Positions 21,191 through 33,373 of a stretch of DNA of 64,000 nt are shown one piece after another. This stretch comes from Sphaerulina vaccinii (taxonomy: Eukaryota; Ascomycota; Dothideomycetes; Mycosphaerellales; Mycosphaerellaceae): positions 1,984,001-2,048,000 of the forward strand of contig JAKUDP010000001.1 of the NCBI GenBank assembly GCA_022570795.1, written 5' to 3'. Each line of letters begins with the position of its first letter. The first letter of the stretch is position 1. The notes under the pieces are model-generated. The model did no database searches. It was not told the origin of the DNA and saw only the letters and a list, made by a program, of their open reading frames with translations. A program made the position numbers and the translations under genes.

Positions 21191-22114
21191 CATCCCTCTC
21201 TCCTACGCCTATCTGCCTCTTAATACTGTATAGAAAGAGCAGATGCTGTTCCGGCAGGAATAAGTTATGGAAAGAGGTAAGAACTTTGACCTTATTTCAC
21301 CTTACATGATCAGTGGGAACATCGAAGCGCCTGTCGACCTAGACTCTGCAAGCGAACACAATCTCACTTACAAGACCTCCGGTGGATCTGGCGCTTCTAG
21401 AACCCGCTTCTGGAATCTCCGCGTATTCCAGACAGACGCTATCATGAATGTTGGTCCGCATGTGGTGCTGTTCATGTCATGAGTGAACTTCACATTCTGT
21501 TTTAGCCTGTCTCAAGGTGGTACGTCACAGATGCGTCCGGGAGAATCTCTGGAAGTGGTGGGTCTTGTCTAGCTTCATGGACGGTCAATCCTTTCTTTAA
21601 ATGTTCCGCCGCAGTCCGAACGTGAAGACCGAGTGTACGCCATTCAAGCGAATATGTCTCTCAAAAGAGTGCGTGTGCTGCTCATCATCCTGCGTCCGGA
21701 AATCGGCACAGCATGAGGTGTGGTAGTTGGGAGAAACCCAAGTGAATGACATGTGGCTCCAAATTTCAGGAGCCACTCTCGTATTGCAGCTTTCTATTTG
21801 CATGTGGGTATCATTGTGAGCTCGCAAAGCTCCAGTTTCGACCCGAGGCAGCATCTGGCTGACCCTCCGTCTATGTAAATTACAATTCGCATAGTACGCC
21901 ATTCGTACCTCTCGAAGCGTACAACTTTCGATCGCCCTAAAGAAGAATAGCCATGACTCCTTTCGCTTCGTCTGGCTCGAAGCTTGGTAGTGAACGCCGG
22001 TGGATGCATGCGCTTCAACGCGTCAGGTTTGATGCAGATTTTGTACAAAATGATGAACGGTCGTGGAATCGTAAAAGTGAAAGAGCTCGCCTTATTGTAG
22101 ACAGCTCGTTCTTC

Positions 22115-24036
22115 TCATTGTGGTGCCAGAGGCTGTTGTTGCGGAAAGTTTGGCCAGCGATGAATGGGAGTCATCTCCTGAGGACGGTTACCATCAGTGT
22201 AGAGGTTCTGGCCAATGTAAGGGAGGCGTCCAGTGTGATGTGTCGGCTTGCCAAGCGGTTGATATTGCATCTGATTGAGCTCAATATTGCTTGCTCGAGC
22301 TTGTGTAGCTCCTGATGGTGGCGGATATAGTAGCGTAGAGACGTGGTGAACTGGTCGATATGGTGACGCTCTTTGCTGCAAGAAATATGTTGGCGAGATC
22401 TGAGCAGGAGGATGCAGCGCTGTAGCAGACTGCGGCATGGCGCTGTTCGGGGATACTGCTGCGGATGGGCCACGCTGTGGACTGTGGTTGCGCGAAACCT
22501 GCTGCGAGTAGGGTGGCACATATTGCTGCACTGAACCAGCTGAAGCCATAGTCGTCGGGGCTTGGCCTTGGCTGCTCGAATTCGGGTACACCATTGCCAT
22601 GGCTCTGGCTGGTACGCTCAAAGGGGGCAGCTGTTGATTGTGCACCGGGGCCTGCGTATACGATGCGCTCGCTGGCGCCTGACTTCCTGGGATTGTCAGA
22701 CTCGGTAATGTAAGACGAGGTACCGCTGGGCCCAAGTTTGACTGGGCTGGCATGGTCGAGTATCGGTTTGGCGATGTGTAATCATAACCAGTCGCCATTC
22801 GTTTCGCAGGTGGCTCGCTCCCAGCATCATCACGACTACGCTTCAAGCCAGCCTGCAAAGCACTTCGAACGTCAATACCACTCAGTGGCGAGGGCGCAGG
22901 CGTCGGCCCAGTCTGCATGTGAGTGCCGTACTGCAATGCTCCTGGACCAAGCTCCGTTGGATACGGAGGCGATGCTTGATTCGATACCGGAGGTGATGGC
23001 AGAGCGTGTGGCAGGTGCAGCGAAGAAGCTGGAGGCAGGATTGGTGCCAATTGCGTTCTGGCTGGTGCTGGTCTGCAGGCCTGATCAAAGAACGATGCAA
23101 ACTTGCCCAGGAGTGACTGCCATCGAGCCCAGTCTTGCTCAGATGTGAACAAGCAGTACTTCATGTTGCTCAAGAACTCCACCTCCATGATGTGCACCTC
23201 GGCAACATTAATGCCTGAGACCTCCGCCCATGTTTTGTTCGTATAGGTGTTATCATCCAAGAACTTATTGCCCAGCATCAACGCAACTGTGAGTAGCCTG
23301 TACTCACTTCCCGGTTTCCCTCGTACTGTTGGATTTAGCTTCTTAAGCCTGTAAATGAACAGTAGCGCCAGAATGACCACATTCTGAGCTACACAAGTCG
23401 TCGACAGTATCGTGGTCACCCACTTGCGGAATCCTGTTGTGGGTTTTGAGTCTACAGCGAGTGGTTTCGAAATGGGTAATAGGATAGGCGAATCTTCGAC
23501 TTGTTGGAGGAGATCAGAGGATTCGAACCAGAACAAGCAGGTAATCTTCCAACAGCTATTAGTCTTTCAGAGCCTCAATCATCTGCTCATGCTCCACTCA
23601 CCTGTGCAGCAAGCTCTGAAAGACTACCTCCACTATCATTCACCGACCTGGGTATTTGAAAATTCGTGGCAATGGCATTGTGATACTGGGATCCTCGTCT
23701 CTGTTGAGATGGGTCGATCGATGGCTCGACGGGAGCTTGCTTGGGCGGTGACGTTCGACCATTGTTGTGTGATGTTGCTCCAGTGGTCCTGCTATATTCA
23801 CATGAAGGTTCCAGAGACTGAAATGGAGCCAGAGAAGCCCGGTATGGTTTTCCATTGACATATTCCACATGCTGCTGACTATAGTCTCCAGCATGTAAGC
23901 TAGGCCTGGCAGATTGTACTCCAGTCATCTCAGGCGGTGGAGTGAGGGCTGAATGGGCGTAGTCTTGGAGTGATGGTGCGCGGTCTTTCGAAGACACGAA
24001 TGGGTCTCTAAAGCGGATAGCTGTATTCACATACAT
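22115..24036 (-). CDS. Pho80/Clg1-type cyclin with long Pro/Gln-rich tail
   Basis: Exons 24036-23602 and 23545-22115 on the minus strand, 621 residues. The intron is GT-AG if the acceptor is the AAG before ATTACC, giving AAQ-ITCLFWFESSDLL; the nearer TAG would break the frame. The N-terminal 140 residues are disordered. The cyclin box covers roughly residues 140-270: ITCLFWFES, VVILALLFIYRLKKLNP, EYRLLTVALMLGNKFLDDNT, KTWAEVSGINVAEVHIMEVE and FLSNMKYCLFTSEQDWARW. This is the Pho80-like class that binds Pho85-type kinases. The rest, about 350 residues, is rich in Pro, Gln, Ser and Tyr, as in yeast Clg1 and related fungal cyclins. Likely role: activating or targeting subunit for a Pho85-like CDK in nutrient or cell-cycle control (inference). 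The start is the first ATG of the open frame; an additional 5' exon is possible. Confidence 0.88.
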
Positions 24037-24545
24037 CGCTGGTCTTGTGTGAGAGGTAGTAGTGAGGACAGCATGAGCAATGTGAAGAATGAATGTCAGG
24101 TGCTCTTCGAAGTGAGGTCGAGTGCCCTCTCTTGGTCCAAGGAGTGGTTAGAAGGAGCCCGTCGAAAGCATCGATTGATGGCAGTAGCGTTGTTGTGTTG
24201 TGATTGCCTACGCGAGGGATGGATCTTCTGGCATGCAGAAGGCGCCGGGACCAGGCCATATCATGGTTATGCAACTCAACGGCGTCTTCGTTCTAGTGTC
24301 ATCTCAAGGATTCTGGGTTAGTTCTAGTTGTGTAGCTGCTGTGGGTACTTTAATGCAGAAGCCGCGATGCTGAGCATCCCGTCCGTCACCAGCGTCAAAG
24401 CACCAGCTCTGGGGCAACAGACGAATGAAACGGCTTTCCGATGCGACCAGCCTCAGCAGAGAAAGTGAAAATCGTGATGATAAATTGAGGAAAGACCACC
24501 ACGAAACCACGAAGCTAGGGTCATGGCGAAAGGCTAAATCAGAAT

Positions 24546-24565
24546 CCACACACACGCACACACGC
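24546..24565. repeat. CA-rich microsatellite
   Basis: About 20 bases of alternating CA with single interruptions (ACACACACGCACACACGC), at the left side of the gene-free stretch. Confidence 0.8.
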
Positions 24566-27500
24566 CTCCTTCACGACCGGCATGCGTACCTCAGAAAACG
24601 CTGCTGAGAAGCAGCAAGCGAAGCGCCCAGTGCCACGGTGCGTTACGGCACAATCCGGCAAATCGACAAACTGGCTTCTTGCAGCAACAAGAGTTAATGA
24701 TTAGAACATAACCTATGGGACTTGGCGATCTTTCCAAACCATCCTGTACAGCGTCCAGGATTTACGCATTCTGCCTTCTCAAGACTACGGCGATGTTCAT
24801 CATGTATATTGCCCGCGACCCCTTGAGAAAGCTTGCCCAAAGTGGGCGCTGCAGTGTCGCCGATGTTCGCCAGAAGCGTGCATTCTCCATGCCGTTAGGA
24901 GGCGACAAACATTATTCGAACCGTGCTGTGAGACCGCGGTCAGGATCTGGCTGGCCCTTCTTCACGAGCAGTGGGACAACGACTCCCAGTGATGAGCTTG
25001 AGACGATCGAACTAGTCGCGGTACTCCACCCATGCACGAATGGAGCCAATCAGCGACAAGCTCGTAATGCTACCAAGAGAGTCAGTTGCAGCTGGAAATG
25101 TGAAAGCCAAACTTGCCCCAAAAGCAAGCCCCAAGCCCCTCGCCCCGGCACGCGTATGAACGGCCGCTCTTCGCGTCGAGAGGAGTGTGCTTCCTTTCAT
25201 CGGCGGTAACCAGCAACTTAGCGCGCTCACGCATCTTGTGGAGACGTGTACGTGCCAAAGTGCATGCAGCATGCCTCCGGCGCGATGGCAAAGCGATGCC
25301 GCACAAGTCACGAGCGCCGAGGTGTCGGGTCTTTGGTGCAGCCACAGGCGACACTTTCAAGACCAGGCCTCTTCCATATCCCAAAGCTGAGATGATAGCC
25401 TGGTCTTCCATGGAGCAACACTCATTTGCCTGCTTGCATCAGCAAGGTGCACACCTGACACAGGATCTAGTACGACGCTCAGAGCAATTTTGCCCACGCA
25501 ACGTTGGTTGTGATCTCGTTTCCTGGCTCGTTTGGCGAGCTTTTCGGGCGTCTCAGATCTGTTCCAGTGTTCCAGCGGGTCCTATGAGCCACTGCTGACC
25601 GCAAGCACTTGCGTAGTCGCATCCATCAGACATATCACGAAGAGGATTCACGAACGCCAATCACCGCGGCCACTCCATAGCCACTTGGCATGCTCATCAA
25701 TAATAGTCGTTTCCACAACAGCTTATCCGCTGTCGGGCCAGCCGGCATGATGACCTCGTCCACGTCTTGCAAAATCAATCTGTAGCTGGCACTAAATCTC
25801 GATACGGCATACGTGCAGTCTAGGCACCCTCGTCCGCGCCTCCACAATCCACTTCTTTCTACTATCATGAACCTTCTCATCAGACACACCATCGAAACGA
25901 CATCCCGACAAAGACATCTTGGGTAACAACAACGATCGCGTAGCCTTACTACGGCGCAGTTCCATCGACAAGCCATGCAAGCGAGTCGGCCACGCCTGGA
26001 AAAGGCTGCACAAACTGTGCCTCTCTGGTGTACCTCCTACATGACTTTTAAGATCTACACTCAACGGCAGAGAGAGTTGTGAGACTGGCGCAGCATGCAC
26101 ATCCTTGGTATCTCATGTGCACTGCACGTCCACGCATCAGGCAACGCGGGTTGCTTGCCGCGAATGATTGACGACAGGCTTCCAATATGTCATACACAGC
26201 AGTCGGCAGCGGTCGGTTTGAGCTTCGTATGACAAGTATTGTACCTCATGCTTTGTGACCATCCTCGATATAGGTTAGAGGCATATTGCTGTGCAGTATG
26301 AGTACCATTCCTGCACAACTGACCACAACTCGTTCTATTCTCGAATTGCTGTACTTTGTGAATCAAGACATGCGCCACATCTTACCACGCGTGCCGATTC
26401 GAACGTTGCAGCAGGAGTAATCGACCACCTGAACAGCCTGGATCATGATATGGAAACGCCAGCTGGACATGGTTTATTGCATTAGTACCCCTAGGAATGG
26501 TGTCGAAGTGGTTGAAGCATTAGACTACTATCGGGTTGCTAGCCACGCACATCGTGCATCATGTCGTTTGACCAACGCAATCTGTGCCAGTCCGCGTTGC
26601 TGCGATGATTGATGATGATGCAGCCCTTACTTGTCACTGCTCGAAGCGTTCTGGTACTCCTCAACTTGACGAGATGGGTGGAGCTGAGGAGGAGCAGAAG
26701 TACAGTAATCCGATATACCTGGAAAAGCCCGAGAAGTCAAAGCCAATCATCGTGTTGGACTACAAGGTTCACTAGTCCTTGCTCGATGAGATGTACATCC
26801 GAAGTCACGAACACCTACTGCTTCCTCCTTGGAAGTTTCCCTGTTCGCCGGTCAGTTGCACCATTTGATGAAAGGACCGATGTACACTTCCGCTCACTGT
26901 GCGCTAGGCGACCACTCACTGTTCCTACTAATAATGTGCGATCTGCTGTGGCGCGGTCTGAGTGCAGCTCGGGCTGCGTAACACGGAGTCGAGCCAGGGC
27001 GCCAAGTGGCCACTCACCTTCAGCCTCCGCACCAACTTTCCCACGGTCTTGCATATTGTCATCCCTCCTCCCGAAGTGATTGGGAATTCAGCCGGGAGAA
27101 AAGTGTGGATAGCCGCCTATCGCTTGCAGGTTCGACGATACATTCCAATCTCACCGTCGTCATCCTTACGAGCTGCACGGTACTGTTGTCAATCTAAAAA
27201 ATTCATCCTGGATACCTGGTGTACCTGGTGTGTCCTAACTCTAGACTCACATATCACGAGACTTTGGGATAGGGTCGATGTCTCGCAATCCCACCCAGGA
27301 CCACGTCGGCACGTTCCACTTGCGTCTACCTAGTTACGGACACCCGCCGTTGTCAGAGCGGGCGCGTTGGCGGCGTGGTGAAGGGGTGAGGTGTTTGCCT
27401 TTTCTGGCTCAGCCAGCCAGTCACAAGAGCGGTCAATCGGACGTGTTGCTGCATGCCTGGCTTTGGTCGGCACATTGGCCCACTCAGCTGCCACAACTTT

Positions 27501-30500
27501 GCTCTCCTAGAGCAGCATTAGTCGCATCAGGTGTGTTATCGGACCAGCCGCCACCTAATCCTGCACGATCACCACTCGACATGTTGTGCGGCAAACGAAT
27601 TGTCTCGTGGGTCGGCGGCTGCATACGGATCGTTATATTGACGACTAGGTTTGCCGAGCATGACCATATCCATACCACCCTAAGTTTCGTGTATCGGCTC
27701 GTGTCCCTGCATTGTCATCTCGACTCGACATTCTCCTCGTTCCCGTGCTTGCACTGAGGTCGACAGGTCGTAGACTTGCCCATTCGCATCATCTCCGGTG
27801 TGGCATCTAATCCTGTTACGATTCACATCATACGACGCTCGTCAGCACGAGACGCTTCAACCGCGGCAGTCTTGCTCGCATTGCATGGGCTGGCTGGGCT
27901 GTGAGGCGAGCAAGGCTAACGGCACCTACTTTCTTGGATTTCCACGTCGATATACTCGTACACATTGGCGCGATTGGGTCCGGCTCTCAGCCATACTGAT
28001 GAATGTATCAGCCGCGACGTCCTTCCTCCTTGAACTTTGTCTTGAAGCTTCCTGCAGCTGCTGGAGTTTCCTCGGTTTGAAGAAGCTCCGCAAAATCTGG
28101 AAGCTGTCTTTCGTACCTCAAACCCACCTATCCGCGGTCTCCCTAGCAGCCTCCATCCCTCACTTGTGCGACAACACCAGTCTAGTCGCAAATGCAATAA
28201 TGGTCCAGGATGCTGCAGGCGAGACGTCCTTATGCTGACGATCGCGCAAAGTCAATCTCACGTATGACCGCCAAGCTGGACCACGAATCCTCGAGATAAG
28301 CTGGCCTCGAGCCACCGGAGCATGTCCTAGACTTGCTTTTGTTACTCCGACTCGGCCTGTGCGCCTGCCTGGTGACATTCACAGTTTACAGTGATGCCGC
28401 CATGCGATGCCGCCATGCTTGTTCCCACTATCCCACGGACACGATACGGAACTGGGCAGCTCACAGGAGACTGTGGATCAGAGTGGTGGGCATCACAAGA
28501 GGACGACCGCGAGACCAGAGACACGATCGTTGGCATGGGAGTCTGCGGTGTATGTCTGAGTAGCGTTCAGCAAGCTCGTGGCCGACCATCCATTGAAGTA
28601 ACTCCGATTTGCGTGGCACGCAGGCCCAAGGAAAATGTCAGCCTTCTGAAACGCACGCAGTGCAGCCGTATCCGCGAGATACGTGAAGCACAAGTTGTCA
28701 ACTCTTCCTGCTTCTCCGCCTGGTTATGGTGACTGGCTCACATACGATCCGAGCCCGTACCAATTGTGTGTGAGTGACATACAGGACCCGCTGCAACATC
28801 TTCGCTAATGGACCGTTCGCCGCGATCGAACATCGCTCTCACACACGTCGAATAAATGACAAGTCAATGATCAGCACAAGAACTCAAGGCAACCACTTCG
28901 ACGGCGTAAGAACAACTCATGGACCTGTTACTTCGGAACCAAGCGGGCTTAATGAGCCCTTTCTGTGCACTCACTCGAGCTCAATGAGTGATAACATCAT
29001 TGATGGACGTTGAGCATTCTTAAAAGGCTTGCACTTGGAGGCACTCATTGATAGAGCCTCGATTATCTAAGCACTGTCTCAGTGACGTGGTATGTTGTGC
29101 TGATCCTGCTGGATGACTCGGATGACCTGTTAGATGCAGAGTGAGTGATATATCCTAGGATATAATCCGATCGTGGTTAATTCGGATTCTGCGTCAGAGT
29201 CCACGCTGTATATTGACGCGCTCCGCACATCGAATACCGACTGTGCAAGTGCAATCGCAGTCGTGTCAACGAGCTAGTTGCTTAAGCAAGTGGAGATTGT
29301 TCGAACCAGAAGATAGAATGTATCCGAGAAGACCACGATCCGAGTAGATCCTGGAACATGTTACTCAAAGCAATAGTAGCATCGGAGCTATTGACCCAGC
29401 AAGTCCTTTCGATCCTAGCCACGCCTTCCATGAGCTTATTGCCTGGACGAGCGAAGCGGTACGACTTGCGTGTCAGCGAGTGCCGTAAATAAGAGGTGAA
29501 GTATGGTAGATGTAGTAGTAGTGAGCATTGTTTGCGCAACAGCCATCTCACATCGGCAATGCATCTTAGTCCAGGTAAGGTTCACGCTGACAGGTTGCAT
29601 TGATCTAGGGCAAGTGTACGGTCAGCGACGCGATACTTTAAAGCGCCTGCACGGAAGGGCTGCCTACCTCATCTCTCGTGAGTGACCACACCTACCATCT
29701 CTCGCATAGCAAACCTGGAACCTAGGCCTTCCATGCCGATGATTGATAGCATTGCCAGTGAGGAGCTGACACTGTGACAGGTATATCAAATTGGCCTCCG
29801 CACGAGGCGCATGGACACATTATACCAGGTCTCTGGCAGTTGCAGCAAGAGAGTGCCGGTTCGAGCTCAGGCTCAGACTGTAACGATACAGTGGATCCCG
29901 ATGGTACAGCATGGCTGTTCTGCGCTGGACCTCCATGAACAAGATTCTGAGATCCCACGATCCCACACGAGTGCCAGCTCGTGGGAAGGGAGCGATATCA
30001 GTATCGGTTTGCGTTCCTATGTGGAGTCATTCCTGTCGGGACACTGTGGTTGTTGCATTACAATCGAGCTGAACTGCATCTGAACTCAAGGCAAGCGCTG
30101 CGCCAGTCAGGCCGTGCACCGACTCGTGCTAGCAAATCCATCTGATGATTCAAGCACATATTCATATGCTCCTGTGTTGCTGGCACATCGTCAGAAACTG
30201 GTTCGAACGTGATGAGCTTCTTGGGCTTCCACTAGAGTAGTCCATGATCGCATACTCACAATCGATAGTAAGTGAGTTTGCCATTCCTATTGTGCTCGGA
30301 AGTGTGCGTTGAATGAGTAGACCTTAGTCCTACCTCACTCTTGTGCTTGAGCCTTGCCTGATCCGGTAGCGACGACGACGTTCCATGAACCTATGTATGT
30401 GATACCTGTGTTGCAAGAACTGACTGGAGTTACAACGTTGGGCGTTTCCACGTGAGCCACGATGTGAGGATAAATTGTTATCATTGCATGTACATCATCC

Positions 30501-31687
30501 AAAATATCGACGTTTCCTGGAAATCAGCTAATTCAGGTTCTCGGATATAGTGCTATACGACGTTGATCGATCAACTCAGAACCTTCCAAATATTAATCCA
30601 CCAGTAGAGAAAGCACGATGGCCTACTTGGAGTGTCGTTCGGACCCCTCGTTGTCGTCGCCCCAGAAGTCGTCGTCCCAGAAATTTCGGGCAACCCTAAG
30701 ACTCCTGCAAAGTGGATCCATACCATCTCGGCTATATACGAGCAATCATGGACTCGCCCCCTCAAGTTAGCAGAGATCGCGCTATTTACTTACCGAGTAA
30801 TAAAGCTCTCTGCATATCGTAAGTGAGTGGGAACGTATGTTCTCGGACCAGTCTGGCTTGCACGATGTACATTTGCCTGCACGGTTGGACATGTACTTGC
30901 GCCAGGGCACGGCGCCAAACACGTGCGGCTTCTACATGTCTTGAGCAGGGTCGATATCACCCACACTACTTGCACGGGAGAGGCTGGAGAAGAGTCAAAG
31001 GTCAGTGCTATCGCATTGAGACTTCTCCTCAAAGCTTGCGGGAGGAACTTGAATGCTGCCAATACTATCTCATATGTGTATCGAGCTACATGGAGATGGA
31101 CCGTCCTCTGTTGCACCACGCCATTGAAGGTATACTACTAAACAGCCATGAATGTCCGCAATGCTGTCGGCAGCTGGTGTTGTCCATGCTCCTTGCGTCG
31201 GTGCAGTAGTTCTCGTTGGCGTCGCCACTGTTTAGCGTTTGTTGTGGAGTCTGTCTTAGCTTCGCCCCAGAACAATTGCGTGTCTGGCAGCTACTGACAC
31301 TGCACGCCGACGTGAAGGCGCAGACTCATCGTGCAGCTGGCTCCCCTGCAAGCAGGATCGTTGCCACCATTAACCAGCCTGCAAATTGCTGGCCAGAAAG
31401 TTGCGCCCAATAGGTGAAGAGATATATGCGTACACAGCACTCTCGACATCCGGGAAGGCACCGCGCAGAGTGCCAAAGTGTGTGACCACAGTAGCTTAAC
31501 AGCGAGCTTTCGCCAACTTAGCTGGATAGTGCCCCTGACAAGCCGCACTATCCTGTGTGAGACAACCAAGACCTTTCTCACTCCACAAAGCCTCAGGGCA
31601 TGTGCAGCTTTGAGCCTGCACCGCAACCGATACGAGTAACAGGTGGATCAAGAGACTTGGTCTCCGTCCTAAGTCCTGCGCAGGCAG

Positions 31688-31822
31688 TCGAGATCCTCTT
31701 GCGAAGTTCTCAAGACCACATGGCGGAGGTTCCAGCCCACCAGACAGAGATCCTCGAAGAGGTTCTCAATGCCAGATGGGTATCGCGTAGCGCAGAGATC
31801 CTCAAAAAAGGTTCTCGATGCG
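31688..31822 (+). repeat. Three degenerate copies of a GAGATCCTC...GTTCTC motif
   Basis: GAGATCCTC followed 6-7 bases later by GTTCTC occurs three times, starting at about 31688, 31748 and 31796. The spacings of 60 and 48 bp are both multiples of three. Each copy lies in the same frame of an open stretch at 31600-32085, reading EILL, EILE and EILK. No family recognised. Confidence 0.6.
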
Positions 31823-33127
31823 ATGAAGAAGGAAGAAGAAACACAGAGCGCAAAGTTCGAATTAGGAGTGTGTTCGGGAGCGGGCAAGTTTCACCAAGCT
31901 CCAATCAGTTCCCTTCGACGAAAGCTCCAAGGACTGTGTTTCTGAAATGCTTCCAGCTGGCCTTTACTGGCGCTAAGGCGCTTCGAGTGGCGGATCAGGC
32001 GTTACGGCCATGGAGATCGAGGACCAGCAATGGCTTCGCATCTGCTAAAAGATCGTCCACTACACAGTCCGAATCGCGAAGATGAGGAAACTGGCTAATG
32101 TCTTCTTACAGCAGCGATCCTTTGGGCATGTAGCTCCACGATGCTTGTTGCTGGTAGGGAGGGGACGAGTGCGCTCCGATAGCGCAGTAGGTCAAGAGTT
32201 GGCAGAGACAATGTCAGCAAAGACCGAATAACGCCATTGATGTTGCGCACAAGAGTGGTCCTGAACTATCGCCATCTTCTTCACCTGCAGCGCCGTCAGT
32301 CAGGGCCACGTCCAGTCTGTATGCGACGCAGCGATGAGGGCGAGATGGCACGTACTATCACCTGCGCAAGGACAGCCCACAGACGGCCATACCAAGCTCA
32401 ACACAATATGCCACCCAGGCCTTCGACTCGTACTCTCCAAACTTGGTGGGCCAAGTGCATGTGCCCGACGAGTCTCTGCTGCTCTGAGTCGAGTCTGTCT
32501 TTCTACGAGGAGCGCCTCGTCTCCAACCTGGGTGTCGTCTCAGCGTCTGCTGTTCCAGTCAGCAAGGCTTGATTACATCAGACAAGCCACGATGTGTGAA
32601 AACATGAAGGGATGTGAGAGGGCGTAGATCGCATTGCCCAGGTCCGCTAACACAGCCACGCACATATGCCATTGATTCGCAGCAGCACAATATACTTTCC
32701 AGGAGAGTCTGCGGCCCATGAGAAGCACTGCTTGCTATAATAAATACGCCCCGACAAGTACGACAGTGCAATGCACCAACAGCGCAGTTGGAGATGTCCT
32801 CGGCGTATCCGCTTCTGTGTACATTTGCTATACCATTCTCCCGCCTACCATCGTCTTCCCGATCCTTTCGATTTCTATGCTGCTCTTCTCGTTGTTGAGC
32901 TCTTCACAGCTAGCATCTCCTTCGCGGCCGTGCACGAGCGTGGATGGTACATTTGCGCGTAGCATTATCGATGGTACGACGCCGTCCAGGAGTCTACTTC
33001 GGTGCAGCAGAACGCTTCTGTGGACTATGAAATGCGTATGATAGGAAGCAATGGTGGTGTATCATCTCAATTGGAGCAGGGTGAGCAACGTGAGGTCAGG
33101 AGGCAGAGGTGGAGAAGTCTTGGCTGG

Positions 33128-33145
33128 CAAAGCAGCAGCAGCAGC
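33128..33145. repeat. Short (CAG)n run
   Basis: Five consecutive GCA/CAG units in non-coding sequence, 230-250 bp beyond the 3' end of the acidic hypothetical gene. Confidence 0.75.
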
Positions 33146-33373
33146 AGCCTTCCAGACAGGATCGAGTAGAGGCAGTTGACTGCAATACCTAGTACTCTTC
33201 TCGTTTTTCAACGAGTCACTACGCAATCCTGAAAAGACATAATATACAATCTATCAGCACAACTGTTCTCAGAGATGGTGAAGATTGAGAAGTGCGATTG
33301 CCGCTACGCTAACACTTCAAGAGAGTACAGGTACACAAAACGCAACAGCAATACTTCGCCCATAAGCTTCGGC

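Larger units (their letters stand above)
19765..22114. other. Intergenic, 2.35 kb, with a diverged duplicated block
   Basis: No gene can be supported with confidence. It includes the promoter of the cell-surface protein on the left. Two blocks, about 20687-20780 and 21096-21190, are clearly related (see repeat entry). A frame at 21267-21482 (MERGKNFDLISPYMISGNIE start) reads rather like protein but has no known motif; it may be part of a decayed gene together with the repeat. The right end is 3' flank of the cyclin gene. Confidence 0.45.
24037..33373. other. Gene-free stretch of about 9.3 kb
   Basis: Both strands were scanned for family motifs and plausible exon chains; none could be supported. 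Open frames are short (60-164 codons), overlap on both strands, and are rich in Ser, Arg, Cys and His as expected by chance. Composition looks near 50 percent GC, without the strong AT bias of heavy RIP. No transposase, reverse transcriptase, tRNA or long terminal repeat was recognised. It holds a CA-rich microsatellite (24546-24565), a triple degenerate repeat (31688-31822) and a short CAG run (33128-33145). Possible explanations are decayed sequence, non-coding RNAs, genes with many tiny exons, or a structural chromosome region. Confidence 0.55.

Noticed and set aside
23508..23533. B-box-like GGTTCGAATCC on the minus strand
   Set aside because: It lies within the cyclin coding sequence (WFESSD) and has no A box at the right distance.
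24715..25209. Plus-strand frame of 164 codons in the gene-free region
   Set aside because: No motif, Ser/Arg/Cys-rich composition, and overlapping minus-strand frames of similar size.
25012..25311. Minus-strand frame ending in a membrane-like stretch (LAFGASLAFTFPAATDSLGS)
   Set aside because: Attractive hydrophobic run but no exon chain, homologous motif or sensible start could be found.
26494..26580. tRNA-like stretch resembling the D-arm and anticodon region of a serine tRNA
   Set aside because: TGTCGAAGTGGTTGAAGC looks like an A box, but no matching B box (GGTTCGAATCC type), T arm or acceptor-stem pairing follows.
31600..32085. A 161-codon gene containing the triple repeat
   Set aside because: No family, unnatural composition outside the repeat; described as a repeat only.
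24037..33373. RIP-degraded transposon or centromere
   Set aside because: No AT bias or TpA excess obvious by eye and no transposon motifs; kept only as an unexplained gene-free region.
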